Of a DNA stretch of 64,000 nt, positions 32,313 to 40,895 are shown in pieces. The position numbers were made by a program, and so were the translations under genes. Positions within the stretch are counted from its first letter, which is position 1. Each line of letters starts with the position of its first letter. Source of the stretch: Candidatus Brevundimonas colombiensis. GTDB taxonomy: Bacteria > Pseudomonadota > Alphaproteobacteria > Caulobacterales > Caulobacteraceae. The stretch lies in NCBI GenBank assembly GCA_029202665.1, contig CP119326.1, positions 124,001-188,000 on the forward strand, in the 5' to 3' direction. The notes beneath the pieces were generated by a model. The model did no database searches and was not told where the DNA came from. It worked only from the letters and a program-made list of their open reading frames with translations.

Positions 32313-32393
32313 ATGCTGGCGCTCGGCATTATCTTCGGCTTCATCGCCGTCATCGCGGCTTTCAATGTGTTCGAGTTCGGTCGGGTTGACTGA
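32313..32393 (+). CDS. 26-residue single-pass membrane peptide
   Basis: A short gene with a good ribosome site (AACAGGAGCATATC before ATG). The peptide begins MLALGIIFGFIAVIAAF, one hydrophobic helix, and ends with the charged tail NVFEFGRVD, so it should be a single-span inner-membrane peptide. It overlaps the 5' part of the SDR gene by up to 29 bases, suggesting translational coupling. Its function is unknown. Support is the strong Shine-Dalgarno site plus the clean helix-plus-tail design. Confidence 0.6.
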   Translation: MLALGIIFGFIAVIAAFNVFEFGRVD

Positions 32394-33147
32394 GGCCGTC
32401 GCCAGTCCGGGGCGGGGCGTCGCCCTGGTCACGGGTGGGGCGCGCAGGATCGGACGGGCCATTTGTCTGAGGCTGGCGCGGGCCGGGTTCGATGTGGCGA
32501 TCCACCATCATGCGTCGGGCGACGAGGCGCGGGGCCTGGCCGAGGAGATCGCGGGCCTGGGGCGGCGCGCCTGTCTGTTGCAGGCCGACCTGGCGGACGA
32601 AGCGCGGGTGCGCGGGCTGATCCCGGCGGCGGCCGAGGCGCTGGGGCCGGTGACGGTTCTGGTCAACAACGCCTCGGTGTTTCGGGACGACCGGATCGGC
32701 GGGCTGACGCGCGAAAGCTGGGACGCCCATATCGAGACCAATCTGCGGGCGCCGCTGGTGCTGGCCGAGGCGTTCGCGGCCCAGGCTGTCGAAGGCGCCA
32801 TCGTCAATCTGCTGGACCAGAAGGTGCTGAAGCCGGACCCGCGCTTCTTCTCCTACAGCCTTTCGCGCAACGGGCTGTGGTGGGCGACCCAGACCCTGGC
32901 CCAGGCCCTGGCGCCGGGCATCCGCGTCAACGGCGTGGGGCCGGGGCCGACCCTGCCGTCCATCCATCAGACGCCAGAGGAATTCGCCGCCGAGGCGCGC
33001 GCCACCCTGCTGGAAACCCCCGGTAGCCCGGAAGCGGTGGCCGAGGCGGTGCTGTGGCTGATTGACGCCCGGATGGTCACGGGCCAGATGATCGCCGTCG
33101 ACGGGGGCCAGCATCTGGCCTGGCGCACCCCCGACATCCAGGAGTAG
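32365..33147 (+). CDS. SDR oxidoreductase, pteridine-reductase/FolM-like
   Basis: A 260-residue short-chain dehydrogenase. LVTGGARRIGRAICLRLA is the Arg-containing cofactor motif typical of NADPH-dependent pteridine reductases such as FolM/PTR1, and NNASVF and DGGQHLAW fit the same group. The catalytic motif is unusual: SYSLSRNGLWW shows Tyr-x3-Arg rather than Tyr-x3-Lys. folB follows after 5 bases, supporting a role in reduced pterin metabolism. ATG 32365 overlaps the small membrane gene; a TTG at 32386 is an alternative start. Confidence 0.8.
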   Translation: MCSSSVGLTEAVASPGRGVALVTGGARRIGRAICLRLARAGFDVAIHHHASGDEARGLAEEIAGLGRRACLLQADLADEARVRGLIPAAAEALGPVTVLVNNASVFRDDRIGGLTRESWDAHIETNLRAPLVLAEAFAAQAVEGAIVNLLDQKVLKPDPRFFSYSLSRNGLWWATQTLAQALAPGIRVNGVGPGPTLPSIHQTPEEFAAEARATLLETPGSPEAVAEAVLWLIDARMVTGQMIAVDGGQHLAWRTPDIQE

Positions 33148-33152
33148 GCCGC

Positions 33153-33551
33153 GTGGTCCAGTCGTCGCAGGTTTCGCCGTTCCCGGCGCCCGAGCCGGTG
33201 CGGTTCGAACGGCTGAGCGTCTTCGTGCGCGGGCTGGAGGTTGAGGCGGGCATCGGGGTCTATGACCACGAACACGGGCGGTTGCAGCGGCTGGTGATCG
33301 ATGTGACGCTGGAGCTGGAGCCGCGCCCCATCGAGCGGCTGGGCGACACCATCGACTATGAGACTGTGGCCAATGCGGCGCGCGCCATCGCCGAGGCGGG
33401 GCATGTGGGCCTGGTGGAGACCTTCGCCGAACGTCTGGCGCGCGCCTGTCTGGAGGACGCACGGGTGCGGCGGGCCACGGTGCGGATCGAAAAGCCGGGC
33501 GCCCTGACGGCCGTCGCGGCGCCGGGCTGCGAGATCGTGCTGGGGCGCTAG
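33153..33551 (+). CDS. folB: Dihydroneopterin aldolase
   Basis: A 132-residue FolB, which splits dihydroneopterin to 6-hydroxymethyl-dihydropterin and glycolaldehyde in folate synthesis. Motifs: IGVYDHEHGRLQRLVIDVTLEL (the usual G(I/V)xxxExxxxQ region), DTIDYETVANAARAIAE, LVETFAERLARACL with the substrate-binding Glu, and VRIEKPGAL with the catalytic Lys. Translation starts at GTG 33153 after AGGAGTAGG. The N-terminal extension of about 20 residues is longer than in E. coli. Confidence 0.94.
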   Translation: MVQSSQVSPFPAPEPVRFERLSVFVRGLEVEAGIGVYDHEHGRLQRLVIDVTLELEPRPIERLGDTIDYETVANAARAIAEAGHVGLVETFAERLARACLEDARVRRATVRIEKPGALTAVAAPGCEIVLGR

Positions 33552-33641
33552 AGGCGAAGGCCGGTTGCTTCGCGCCGCATCGACCGCCATTGTCGCCCCG
33601 ATCAGTTCAGCCGGGCGTCCGGCGTGAGAGAAGCGTTGTTC

Positions 33642-34325
33642 ATGGCCGAGCCCGGCGATCCCAAGACCCCTGCCGAAGCGCAGGACGAGACCGATCACGA
33701 CGCGCACGTCGGCTTCGTCTCGCCCGCCTCTCTGGCCGGGCGGGCGCGCGCAGCGGAGCCAGTCGCGGCGCCGGAACCCGACGACGAGCCGGACCTGTTC
33801 GATCCGCCCCTGCCGCCCGAACGTCTGTCGCCCCAGCGCCTCCCACCCGAGCCTGGACCGTTCGACCGCAGCGAGGGGGTGCAGCCCGTCGCCCGTTTCG
33901 CCCCCCATTCGCCGCCGCGCGCCGCCGCGCCCCACGCCGCCGTGCGCGAACAGATGCGGGCCGAGACGTCGCGCGCGCCTGACCGCGTTCCGGGACCGGC
34001 CGCGCCCATGCGGCTGTATGCGGTCTATGTGCTGATCCTGCTGGCGGTGCCGACGCTGGGCGCCTCGTGCCTGCTGGCGCTGTTGGCGGTGATGCGGCGC
34101 GACACGGCGACCGATGCGCTGGAAACCAGCCATGCCCAGTATCAGAGGCGGACGGTGTTCGGCGCCATCGCGACGGCCCTGATCGGCGCCGGGCTGGTGG
34201 TGGTCAATATCGGGGTGATCGTCCTGTTCGCCGTCGCGATCTGGATTCTGGCGCGCGGCGCCTATGGGGTGCTGAAACTGAAGAGCGGCCAAGCCGTTCC
34301 CCGGCCCCGCAGCTGGCTGTTCTAG
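33642..34325 (+). CDS. Pro-rich membrane protein with C-terminal DUF4870-like domain
   Basis: A protein of about 227 residues. The first 120 or so residues are cytoplasmic, very rich in Pro, Ala, Glu and Arg, and look disordered. The rest has two to three membrane helices (LYAVYVLILLAVPTLGASCLL; AIATALIGAGLVVVNIGVIVLF) resembling the DUF4870 fold of the next protein. ATG 33642 follows GAGAGAAG. It may be a regulatory or scaffold partner of the next gene product; no function is known. Confidence 0.75.
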   Translation: MAEPGDPKTPAEAQDETDHDAHVGFVSPASLAGRARAAEPVAAPEPDDEPDLFDPPLPPERLSPQRLPPEPGPFDRSEGVQPVARFAPHSPPRAAAPHAAVREQMRAETSRAPDRVPGPAAPMRLYAVYVLILLAVPTLGASCLLALLAVMRRDTATDALETSHAQYQRRTVFGAIATALIGAGLVVVNIGVIVLFAVAIWILARGAYGVLKLKSGQAVPRPRSWLF

Positions 34326-34338
34326 ACCCAGGATCACC

Positions 34339-34722
34339 ATGACCGACGCCCCCGATTTCTCCACCGGCCGCGAGCCGGAAGGCAAGGTCGGCGCCCTGGT
34401 CGCCTGGGCGCTGTTCATCCTGTCGATCCCCAGCGCCAACGTGCTGGTGCTGATCGGCCTGGTCGTGTCCTATGTCACGCGCGGCACGGCGACGGGCGTG
34501 GCGCGCCAGCATGTCGACGCGCAGATCGCCCTGTTCTGGTCGGTGTTCTGGTGGACCATCGCGGCCTGGGTGGGCGTGTTCGTCAGTATTCCCCTGATGG
34601 CGATCGGGATCGGGGTCGTCACCCTCTTCGTGTTCGGTCTGGCGCTTCTGGCGCTTTCGATCTGGTTCACGGTCAAGAGCGTGCTGGGACTGATCAATCT
34701 GGTGCAGAACCGGCCGATCTGA
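34339..34722 (+). CDS. DUF4870-like small membrane protein
   Basis: A 127-residue protein with about four hydrophobic segments (VGALVAWALFILSIPSANVLVLIGLVV; VGVFVSIPLMAIGIGVVTLFVFGLALLAL). RGTATGVARQHVDAQIALFW sits between helices and resembles the conserved H(F/V)xxQ-type loop of DUF4870 proteins. It starts 13 bases after the previous gene, with which it is presumably cotranscribed. Function unknown. Confidence 0.8.
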   Translation: MTDAPDFSTGREPEGKVGALVAWALFILSIPSANVLVLIGLVVSYVTRGTATGVARQHVDAQIALFWSVFWWTIAAWVGVFVSIPLMAIGIGVVTLFVFGLALLALSIWFTVKSVLGLINLVQNRPI

Positions 34723-34780
34723 GGGGCCTGGGAACGCGGCGGCCCGGTCGATGGTTGATGCTTCAAAACAGGAGCGACGC

Positions 34781-35077
34781 ATGACCGACGGTCAGGGACA
34801 GTTGATCGACAAGGCGGACGAGAACCGCTTTGAACAGGCCTTCAAGAGCGATGGCGGCGATGGCCAGGTCTGGGCCGATTACGCCGTGCGCGGCGATGCC
34901 CGAATGATCCTGCACGTCGAGGCGGATCAGACCCTGCGTGGATCGGGCGCGGCGGGGCGGTTCATGCAGGCCCTGGCCGAACATGCCCGCGAGACGGGGA
35001 TCAAGCTGTATCCGCAATGCAGCTATGCCGTGGCCTGGCACAAACGGCATCCCGATTACGACGACGTGCTGGCGTAA
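34781..35077 (+). CDS. Small GNAT-family N-acetyltransferase (YjdJ-like)
   Basis: A 98-residue minimal GNAT domain of the YjdJ/PF14542 type. It has the acetyl-CoA-binding loop LRGSGAAGRFMQALAEHARETG, the motif KLYPQCSYAVAWHKRHPDY with the conserved Cys and terminal Pro-Asp-Tyr. ATG 34781 follows CAGGAGCG. These proteins bind acetyl-CoA; substrates are unknown. Confidence 0.88.
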   Translation: MTDGQGQLIDKADENRFEQAFKSDGGDGQVWADYAVRGDARMILHVEADQTLRGSGAAGRFMQALAEHARETGIKLYPQCSYAVAWHKRHPDYDDVLA

Positions 35078-35092
35078 GTCGGCTTCACGAAG

Positions 35093-35127
35093 CCCGTCAT
35101 CCCCGCCCGCGCGGCGAGGATGACGGG
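35093..35127. terminator. 10-bp hairpin between convergent genes
   Basis: CCCGTCATCC (35093-35102) and GGATGACGGG (35118-35127) form a perfect stem between the acetyltransferase gene and the convergent SDR gene. It fits a bidirectional terminator and resembles the arms of the larger repeat at 58101-58226. Confidence 0.6.
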
Positions 35128-35147
35128 ACGGCAGGCAGGCGCGTTCC

Positions 35148-36128
35148 CTACCCGCCCGAATAGCCGCCGATGATCGGCAGGATTTCGCCGGTGATGTAGC
35201 TGGACATCTGGGGCGAGGCCAGGAAGACGTAGGCGGGGGCGATCTCCTCGGGCTGGGCCGGGCGTTTCATCACCGTCTGTGCGCCGAACTCGGACACGGT
35301 TTCGGCGTCCTTGTCGGCGGGGTTCAGCGGGGTCCAGACCGGGCCGGGAGCCACCACGTTCACGCGGATGCCGCGCGGCGCCAGATGCGTGCCCAGCGAG
35401 CGTGCATAGGCGTGGATGCCGCCCTTGGTCAGCGAATAGTCCAGCAGATCCTTGTTGCCCTGAAGCCCGGTGACCGAGCCGGTCATGACGATGGCGCCGC
35501 CGTTCCGCATATGGGGGACTGCGGCCTTGGTCATGTTGAAATAGCCATAGAGGTTGGTCTTCAGCGTGCGGTCGAAATGCTCGTAGGTCAGGTCCTCGAA
35601 CGCGCTGACGTGTTCCTGGAAGGCGGCGTTGGGCACCAGGACATCGAGGCGGCCGAAGGCGTCCAGCGTGGCCCTGACCGCCGCCTCGGCGAAGGCGGGG
35701 TCGGAGACGTCGCCCTTCAGCACCACGGCGCGGCGACCCTCAGCCTCGACGGCGGTCTTGGTGGTTTCGGCGTCGGCGTCTTCGTCCAGATGGCAGATGA
35801 CGACGTCGCAGCCTTCGCGCGCGAACAGGACGGCGACCGAGCGGCCGATGCCGGAATCGGCGCCGGTGATCAGGGCGGCGAACCCGTCCAGCTTGCCGGA
35901 GCCCTTCCAGAAGGGCGCGTCATAGAGGGGCGCGGGATCGAGCGCCGCCTCGTCGCCCGGCTTGGTCTGATGCTGTTTGGGAAAGGGCGGTTCGGGATAG
36001 AGGCGGGCCCCGGCCTGGACCGCGCCGGACGAGGCGGCGTCGCCCGACCGGCCGTCCTTGGCGTCGATGTCGCGCTGGATGGCGCGTTCGTGGTCGGCGA
36101 CGGCGTCGGCGCGGGCGGTGTCGGTCAT
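35148..36128 (-). CDS. SDR oxidoreductase, YghA/general-stress type
   Basis: A 326-residue long-form SDR. A hydrophilic N-terminal extension with LYPEPPFPKQHQTKPGDEAAL precedes the Rossmann domain (LITGADSGIGRSVAVLFA), a signature of the YghA/YdaD stress-induced alcohol/aldehyde dehydrogenase group. Catalytic Ser-Tyr-Lys: MTGSVTGLQGNKDLLDYSLTKGG. The C-terminus SYITGEILPIIGGYSGG is also typical. Substrate unknown; these genes usually belong to the general stress response in alphaproteobacteria. Confidence 0.92.
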   Translation of the reverse strand: MTDTARADAVADHERAIQRDIDAKDGRSGDAASSGAVQAGARLYPEPPFPKQHQTKPGDEAALDPAPLYDAPFWKGSGKLDGFAALITGADSGIGRSVAVLFAREGCDVVICHLDEDADAETTKTAVEAEGRRAVVLKGDVSDPAFAEAAVRATLDAFGRLDVLVPNAAFQEHVSAFEDLTYEHFDRTLKTNLYGYFNMTKAAVPHMRNGGAIVMTGSVTGLQGNKDLLDYSLTKGGIHAYARSLGTHLAPRGIRVNVVAPGPVWTPLNPADKDAETVSEFGAQTVMKRPAQPEEIAPAYVFLASPQMSSYITGEILPIIGGYSGG

Positions 36129-36194
36129 CGAAGGCTTCCTGAAGGCTGAAGCCTTAGGAAGCGGTCGAGGGCGGCCGGCGTTCCCGGCCGACGC

Positions 36195-36512
36195 TCAGCT
36201 GACGCGATGGATGATGGTTCGGATGGTCTCGGCCCGGTTGGGCAGGTCGGTCGCCAGGCGCGAGGCGATCTCACGGGCGCCGACCGGATAGGCGTCGCCG
36301 CCGTCGGCGATGGCCTTGGCCTTGGCGGCGGCGGCCAGCAACAGCTTCTCCAGCGCTTCGATCTCTTCCAGCGCCAGGGCGTGGGCCTCGAGCTGGAGGC
36401 GTTTGACGCGGTCGGCGGTGGTCTCGGGCGCCTTCATCAAATCGTAGATTTCGGCCTCGGCAGCGACGAGCCGCAGGTCGGGCTTGGCGTCGGAACCGTT
36501 CGACTTGGCCAT
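36195..36512 (-). CDS. Small helical hypothetical protein
   Basis: A 105-residue protein starting at ATG 36512 (GGAG 11 bases upstream). The sequence is nearly all predicted helix: LRLVAAEAEIYDLMKAPETTADRVKRLQ, a Glu/Ala/Leu-rich coiled-coil-like middle and REIASRLATDLPNRAETIRT at the end. No membrane segment, no signal. I do not recognise a family. It lies between opgH and the stress SDR, both on the same strand. Confidence 0.7.
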   Translation of the reverse strand: MAKSNGSDAKPDLRLVAAEAEIYDLMKAPETTADRVKRLQLEAHALALEEIEALEKLLLAAAAKAKAIADGGDAYPVGAREIASRLATDLPNRAETIRTIIHRVS

Positions 36513-36629
36513 GGAATCACATCTCCTCGGAAAGGTCAGAAGGCGAAGGTGATGCCAAGTCGCCTCCGCGTCGAGCTTGACCGTAACGGTTGTGGCGACA
36601 CTGTGGCCGCCACGCATCGGTGAAAACCC

Positions 36630-38594
36630 TTACAGCTCCGGCGCGCGGGCCGGGACCATGGCGGGGGCGGCGACGGGGGCCAGGACGCTGCCGGCGACCG
36701 CGCGCAGCGGCGAACGCGGCGTGTGCAGCACGGCCGGCGAAACGCTGACGCCGTCCTGAACCGGCGTGACCAGGAAGCCTTTCCTGGCCAGGGCGTCGCC
36801 CGAACGGACGCGCGAGGTCCAGACCGCGATCGGGGCGGCCAGCAGCAGCGGCAGGACGATCGGGGCGAACCAGGTGGCCAGGTCGGGGCGGACGGCCAGC
36901 GGGATCAGGAAGCCCACGCCGGCGATCATCTGCCAGCGCATGGCGCGCAGGGCGTCGGACCAGGCCAGGCCGTCGGCCTCGCGCTGCTGGGTCGACCAGC
37001 CGGTGTCGTGGCCCGAAACGATCTGGAGGAAGGCCTTGGTGTTGGCGACCATCAGGATGGGGGCCAGGATGGCGGACAGGGCGATCTCGGCCGCCATGCC
37101 CTTGGCGATGGCGCGGCGGCCGCCGAAGGCGCGCAGCTCGGCCGGGCGGCTGAGGACCAGGGCCGCGCCCATGAACTTGGGCCCGATCAGCAGGATGCCC
37201 GACAGGAAGGAGGCCAGCATGAAGGGCGTGAACTGCGGGTTCAGGATGTAGAAGAAGCTGGACCAGTCGACCGGATAGAACATCTGGATGAACAGGCCGA
37301 CCATCAGCGACGCCAGCCACAGCGGCGACGACAGATAGGCCATGCAGCCCATCAGCAGTTGAAGGCGGCTCATCGGCGACAGACCCTTGGCCGTGATCAG
37401 GCCCAGGTGCTGCAGATTGCCCTGGAACCAGCGGTGGTCGCGGCGGATGAAGTCGGTGATCGAGGGCGGGGTCTCTTCCCACGAGCCGTCCAGCGAGGCG
37501 GTGACGTGGACGGCCCAGCCGGCGCGGCGCATCAGGGCCGCCTCCACGACGTCATGGCTCATGATATGGCCGCCGAAGGGCTTCCTGCCCTTCAGGTGCG
37601 GAAGGCCGCAGCAGGCGGCGAAGGCGCGCGTGCGGATGATGGCGTTGTGGCCCCAGTAGCTGGATTCCGAACCCGTCCAGTAGGCCAGGCCAGCGGCGGC
37701 GACGCGGCCGTACAGGCGCACCGAATACTGAGACACGCGTGCGAAGATGGTGCGGGCCTTGATGATGACCGGAGCGGTCTGGATCAGTCCGACGCCGGGA
37801 TTGCGCTCCATGGCGTCGACCATGCGCAGCAGGGTTTCGCCGGCCATGGTGCTGTCGGCGTCCAGCACGATCATGTTCTCATAGGCGCCGCCGAAACGAC
37901 GGACCCATTCGGCCAGATTGCCGGCCTTGCGCTCGGCGTTGTCGGTGCGGCGGCGATAGAAGGCCTTGGAATTGGCGGTCAGGCGGAACGACTGGAACAC
38001 CGAACGCTCGTCGGCGGCGGCGTCTTCCTTGGTCGAATCGCTGAGGACGAAGATGTCGAAGGCCGAGGCGGCGCCCAGGCGGGCCAGGGACTGGTCGATC
38101 ATGGCCAGACGGGCGAAGGAGGCGCGGGCGTCCTCGTTATACAGCGGCATCAACAGGGCCGTGCGGGTGCGCGGCATGGCCGGATGGGGCGAGAAGGCCA
38201 GATCCTGCTGATCCTTGCCGCGCAGCATGACGAACAGGCCCATCAGGCCGCTGACGAACCAGCAGGAGATGGCGGTGATCAGCACCATGAACAGGCCGAA
38301 GGCCAGGACCTCGGTCCCGTCCCAGCCCTTGCGGGCATACAGATAGAAGGGGGCGATGGCGGACAGGCCCGTCATGACGATGGTGCCGGCCAAGAGGGCC
38401 AGGCGGCGCAAGGCCACCGTGCGCGGCGAGGTCGCGGGCGTCAGTTCGGCCACGGCGTCGGGCGCCGCCAGCGACTGCACCGGCATGGCCAGACGCGCCT
38501 CGTCCGGCAGCCACGACCAGGACGGCGTTTGCGCGCCGTGGATCGTCGTCTCGATTTCAGCCTGTTCGACAGGCCGGATCGCCAGCTTGTTCAT
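36630..38594 (-). CDS. opgH: Glucans biosynthesis glucosyltransferase OpgH
   Basis: An inner-membrane GT2 enzyme that polymerises and exports osmoregulated periplasmic glucan. About 654 residues from ATG 38594 (the frame reaches 38711). Membrane helices near residues 65-150 flank the catalytic domain: LLMPLYNED, VLDADSTMAGETL with the DxD motif, EETPPSITDFIRRDHRWFQGN with the QxxRW-like end, then several C-terminal helices. The normal partner OpgG is not adjacent; an OpgC-like acyltransferase is divergently placed upstream reading the same direction. Confidence 0.93.
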   Translation of the reverse strand: MNKLAIRPVEQAEIETTIHGAQTPSWSWLPDEARLAMPVQSLAAPDAVAELTPATSPRTVALRRLALLAGTIVMTGLSAIAPFYLYARKGWDGTEVLAFGLFMVLITAISCWFVSGLMGLFVMLRGKDQQDLAFSPHPAMPRTRTALLMPLYNEDARASFARLAMIDQSLARLGAASAFDIFVLSDSTKEDAAADERSVFQSFRLTANSKAFYRRRTDNAERKAGNLAEWVRRFGGAYENMIVLDADSTMAGETLLRMVDAMERNPGVGLIQTAPVIIKARTIFARVSQYSVRLYGRVAAAGLAYWTGSESSYWGHNAIIRTRAFAACCGLPHLKGRKPFGGHIMSHDVVEAALMRRAGWAVHVTASLDGSWEETPPSITDFIRRDHRWFQGNLQHLGLITAKGLSPMSRLQLLMGCMAYLSSPLWLASLMVGLFIQMFYPVDWSSFFYILNPQFTPFMLASFLSGILLIGPKFMGAALVLSRPAELRAFGGRRAIAKGMAAEIALSAILAPILMVANTKAFLQIVSGHDTGWSTQQREADGLAWSDALRAMRWQMIAGVGFLIPLAVRPDLATWFAPIVLPLLLAAPIAVWTSRVRSGDALARKGFLVTPVQDGVSVSPAVLHTPRSPLRAVAGSVLAPVAAPAMVPARAPEL

Positions 38595-38747
38595 GCCGCT
38601 CTGGTCGCCCCCGAGTGAACCGGATGTCGTCCCGAGGGCTGGGGGCGACGCGGAGTGCTGCACTGCAACACGCCCTGCATAATCGATCACATTCGCGCGA
38701 GTTTCAATCACGCAATGTTGATGAAACCGAAAATTGTGGGGGTTTCG

Positions 38748-40652
38748 TCAAGCCGGGACGTCGAAGGCGGCGACGGTCGGGCGATGCGGCGGCGACTCTG
38801 TGGCGACCGACAGCAGTTTACGGTCCAGAACCCAGGCCGCAACCCCGACCCAGCAGACCAGGACGATGGCGTACAGCCGCTCCCACCAGCCGACGTTGGC
38901 GTCGTTGACCGTGCCGGGCAGGACCAGATGTTTGGTCAGGACCGTCAGGATGGCCATGATCACGAAGGTCGCGACAAGGAAGACCTTGAGGCGCGGCATG
39001 TCGCGGCGTTTCGCCAGGCCCCACAGCAGCAGCAGCGGCGCCAGCTGGATGCCCAGGGCCAGGTTGATGACCATGTGGCGCGGATCGGGCCAGGGCCACA
39101 GGGTCGAGGCCGACATGCCCCCGCCCGCCAGGATGAAGACGACGGCGACGACCCAGCCCGCGACCCGCGCCCCGGTCAGGGCGTAGATCGCCAGACCGAA
39201 TCCGACGCCCGCCAGTCCGGCCATGATTCCGGCCACGAAGACCCCGCCGTTGAAGATGATCGGCGCCTGGGCCTTGGCCCCGCCCAGTTCGCTCAGATAC
39301 TGGGTGGCGTTGTTGAAGCCGGGGTAGGCGGCGATGGCGGCGGCCACCACGGTCAGGGCCAGAAGGGGCGCCGCGACGCCCACGCCCAGCAGGCGACGGC
39401 GGCGGTGATAGCGCAGCCTGGGCTTCAGCAGCGCCTTCAGGTCCAGCGGCCAGGGACGGTCGTCCAGCGGCTTCAGCCCCCACAACGGCCGGATGGCGGG
39501 GATGCGCCGCACGACCTCATAGATCGCCAGACTGCCCAGGAAGGTCACGGCGACCAGGCTCAGCGCCTCCAGCCCCGCCGGCAGGGCGGCGGGCCGGATG
39601 ATCCAGACGGCGGCGACCAGAACGGTCTGGTGCGCCAGATAGAGGGGGAAGGTGGCCTGGGTCAGATAGGTCAGCACCGGCCCGCTGCGGTCACGCAGAT
39701 GTTTCGATCCGAAGCCCAGGATGGCCACGATGGTCGACCACTGGTCGATGGCATAGACCAGCGGTCGCGGCACGTCCCAGAAGGCGCGCGCGCCGGGATG
39801 CCAGACCTGGATCATCATGATCGGCAAGGCTGTGACCGCCAGCCCGGCTGCGACCCAGCGACAGCGCTCGATATTGCGCCACAGATCCTCGCGTCCGACG
39901 ATGGCGAAGCCGAAGACGAAGGCCGCCAGGGACAGGGCGTGGTTGTACCAGTCCCAGTGCAGGACGTTGGTGATCCCGAAGGTGGGAAACAGGCTGTAGC
40001 GGATGGCGAAGAGATAGAGGATGGGCAGGATCAGCAGCCACGGTCCCGTCAGGGCGCGCTCCAGCCCGCGCCCCAGCCCCTCGATCAGGCCGGCCTTGCG
40101 CCACAGCAGGATCGCCACGACGCTGTAGGCGGCGATATAGACGATGAACCACAGGTGATTGACCGGCACCCCGTCGGCCAGGCCGCTGGGGCCGAACTCG
40201 CGCGCCATCCAGGCGACATAGCCCGCCATCCCGCCCGGCCAGCCGCCCTTGTCCATCGCCTCGATCCAGGCCTGGATCGGCACCAGCACGACCGCGCCGA
40301 ACAGCAGGGGCGGAACCAGCCGCTCGAACCGGGCGCGGGCCACCTGGCGCGGCGTGCGGCGCAAGGTCATGAAGCGCAGCGCCGCGCCCGACACCAGAAA
40401 CAGCAGCGTCAGCCGCCACGGGTTGGTGATCAGGATCGCCTCGCGCATCCACTCGAAGGTGTGGGCGCTGTGCACGTGCCAGTCATAGACGCCGTAAACC
40501 AGACCGACATGATACAGGATCAGCAGGCCGAAGGCGCCGACCCGGATCCAGTCGAGATCGTAACGGCGTTGGGTCGGAGAAGCGGACGGGTTCACGGCCG
40601 CGTCTATGAGACCAGCCGCGCGGTCAGGCAAGACGACGGATGGTCTCGGCAT
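38748..40652 (-). CDS. OpgC-like membrane acyltransferase fused to DUF998-like domain
   Basis: A 634-residue polytopic protein. Residues 25-390 are an acyltransferase-3 domain of OpgC type (LDWIRVGAFGLLILYHVGLVYG, PWRLTLLFLVSGAALRF, NHLWFIVYI, FPLYLAHQTVLV). From about residue 420 a second block of six or so helices resembles DUF998 (YPGFNNATQYLSELGG, FNGGVFVAGIMAGLAGVG). Next to opgH this suggests succinylation of periplasmic glucan. The start ATG 40652 is tentative. The C-terminal fusion partner is unusual for OpgC. The opgH gene lies just downstream on the same strand. Confidence 0.82.
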   Translation of the reverse strand: MPRPSVVLPDRAAGLIDAAVNPSASPTQRRYDLDWIRVGAFGLLILYHVGLVYGVYDWHVHSAHTFEWMREAILITNPWRLTLLFLVSGAALRFMTLRRTPRQVARARFERLVPPLLFGAVVLVPIQAWIEAMDKGGWPGGMAGYVAWMAREFGPSGLADGVPVNHLWFIVYIAAYSVVAILLWRKAGLIEGLGRGLERALTGPWLLILPILYLFAIRYSLFPTFGITNVLHWDWYNHALSLAAFVFGFAIVGREDLWRNIERCRWVAAGLAVTALPIMMIQVWHPGARAFWDVPRPLVYAIDQWSTIVAILGFGSKHLRDRSGPVLTYLTQATFPLYLAHQTVLVAAVWIIRPAALPAGLEALSLVAVTFLGSLAIYEVVRRIPAIRPLWGLKPLDDRPWPLDLKALLKPRLRYHRRRRLLGVGVAAPLLALTVVAAAIAAYPGFNNATQYLSELGGAKAQAPIIFNGGVFVAGIMAGLAGVGFGLAIYALTGARVAGWVVAVVFILAGGGMSASTLWPWPDPRHMVINLALGIQLAPLLLLWGLAKRRDMPRLKVFLVATFVIMAILTVLTKHLVLPGTVNDANVGWWERLYAIVLVCWVGVAAWVLDRKLLSVATESPPHRPTVAAFDVPA

Positions 40653-40755
40653 CCCCCAGGGCTCGGCGCCCGGCGCCCACGAGATTCTGACGCGACACCG
40701 GCCTGTCGATCTCCGCCTTGGCGCTGGCTGTGGTCATGAGAGACGGCTCCAAAGG

Positions 40756-40857
40756 CGCTATGAGATGGCCTTGAACGGCGCCGGCGCGCCGGTCGACATG
40801 CGGCAATATCCCAAAGAGGACCACGTCTTCGAGATTTGGCCGTCCGCCCTTGGCGAC
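40756..40857 (+). pseudogene. 3' fragment of an alpha/beta-hydrolase gene
   Basis: A short rightward fragment whose translation ALNGAGAPVDMRQYPKEDHVF aligns with ALNDAGVPVDMRLYAKGGHAF near the C-terminus of the intact esterase at 42486. No upstream part of the hydrolase is present. It faces a thiolase fragment, reproducing the convergent esterase/thiolase junction found intact at 43.5 kb. Confidence 0.7.
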
Positions 40858-40889
40858 GCCCCAGCGTCACCCGAGGATGACGCTGGGGC
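40858..40889. terminator. 12-bp perfect hairpin at the broken junction
   Basis: GCCCCAGCGTCA (40858-40869) pairs exactly with TGACGCTGGGGC (40878-40889), 8-base loop. It sits between the convergent esterase and thiolase fragments and has no counterpart at the intact junction, where the two genes overlap. Confidence 0.6.
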
Positions 40890-40895
40890 GATGAC

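Noticed and set aside
36723..38618. 631-codon rightward open frame
   Set aside because: Antisense to opgH, low-complexity Gln/Gly/Asp-rich translation, no signal or domain.
40624..40737. Possible 37-residue leftward peptide MTTASAKAEIDRPVSRQ... upstream of the OpgC-like gene
   Set aside because: It has a GGAG at fair spacing, but it overlaps the acyltransferase start, has no recognisable feature and lies in rearranged DNA; it could be the start of a deleted gene.
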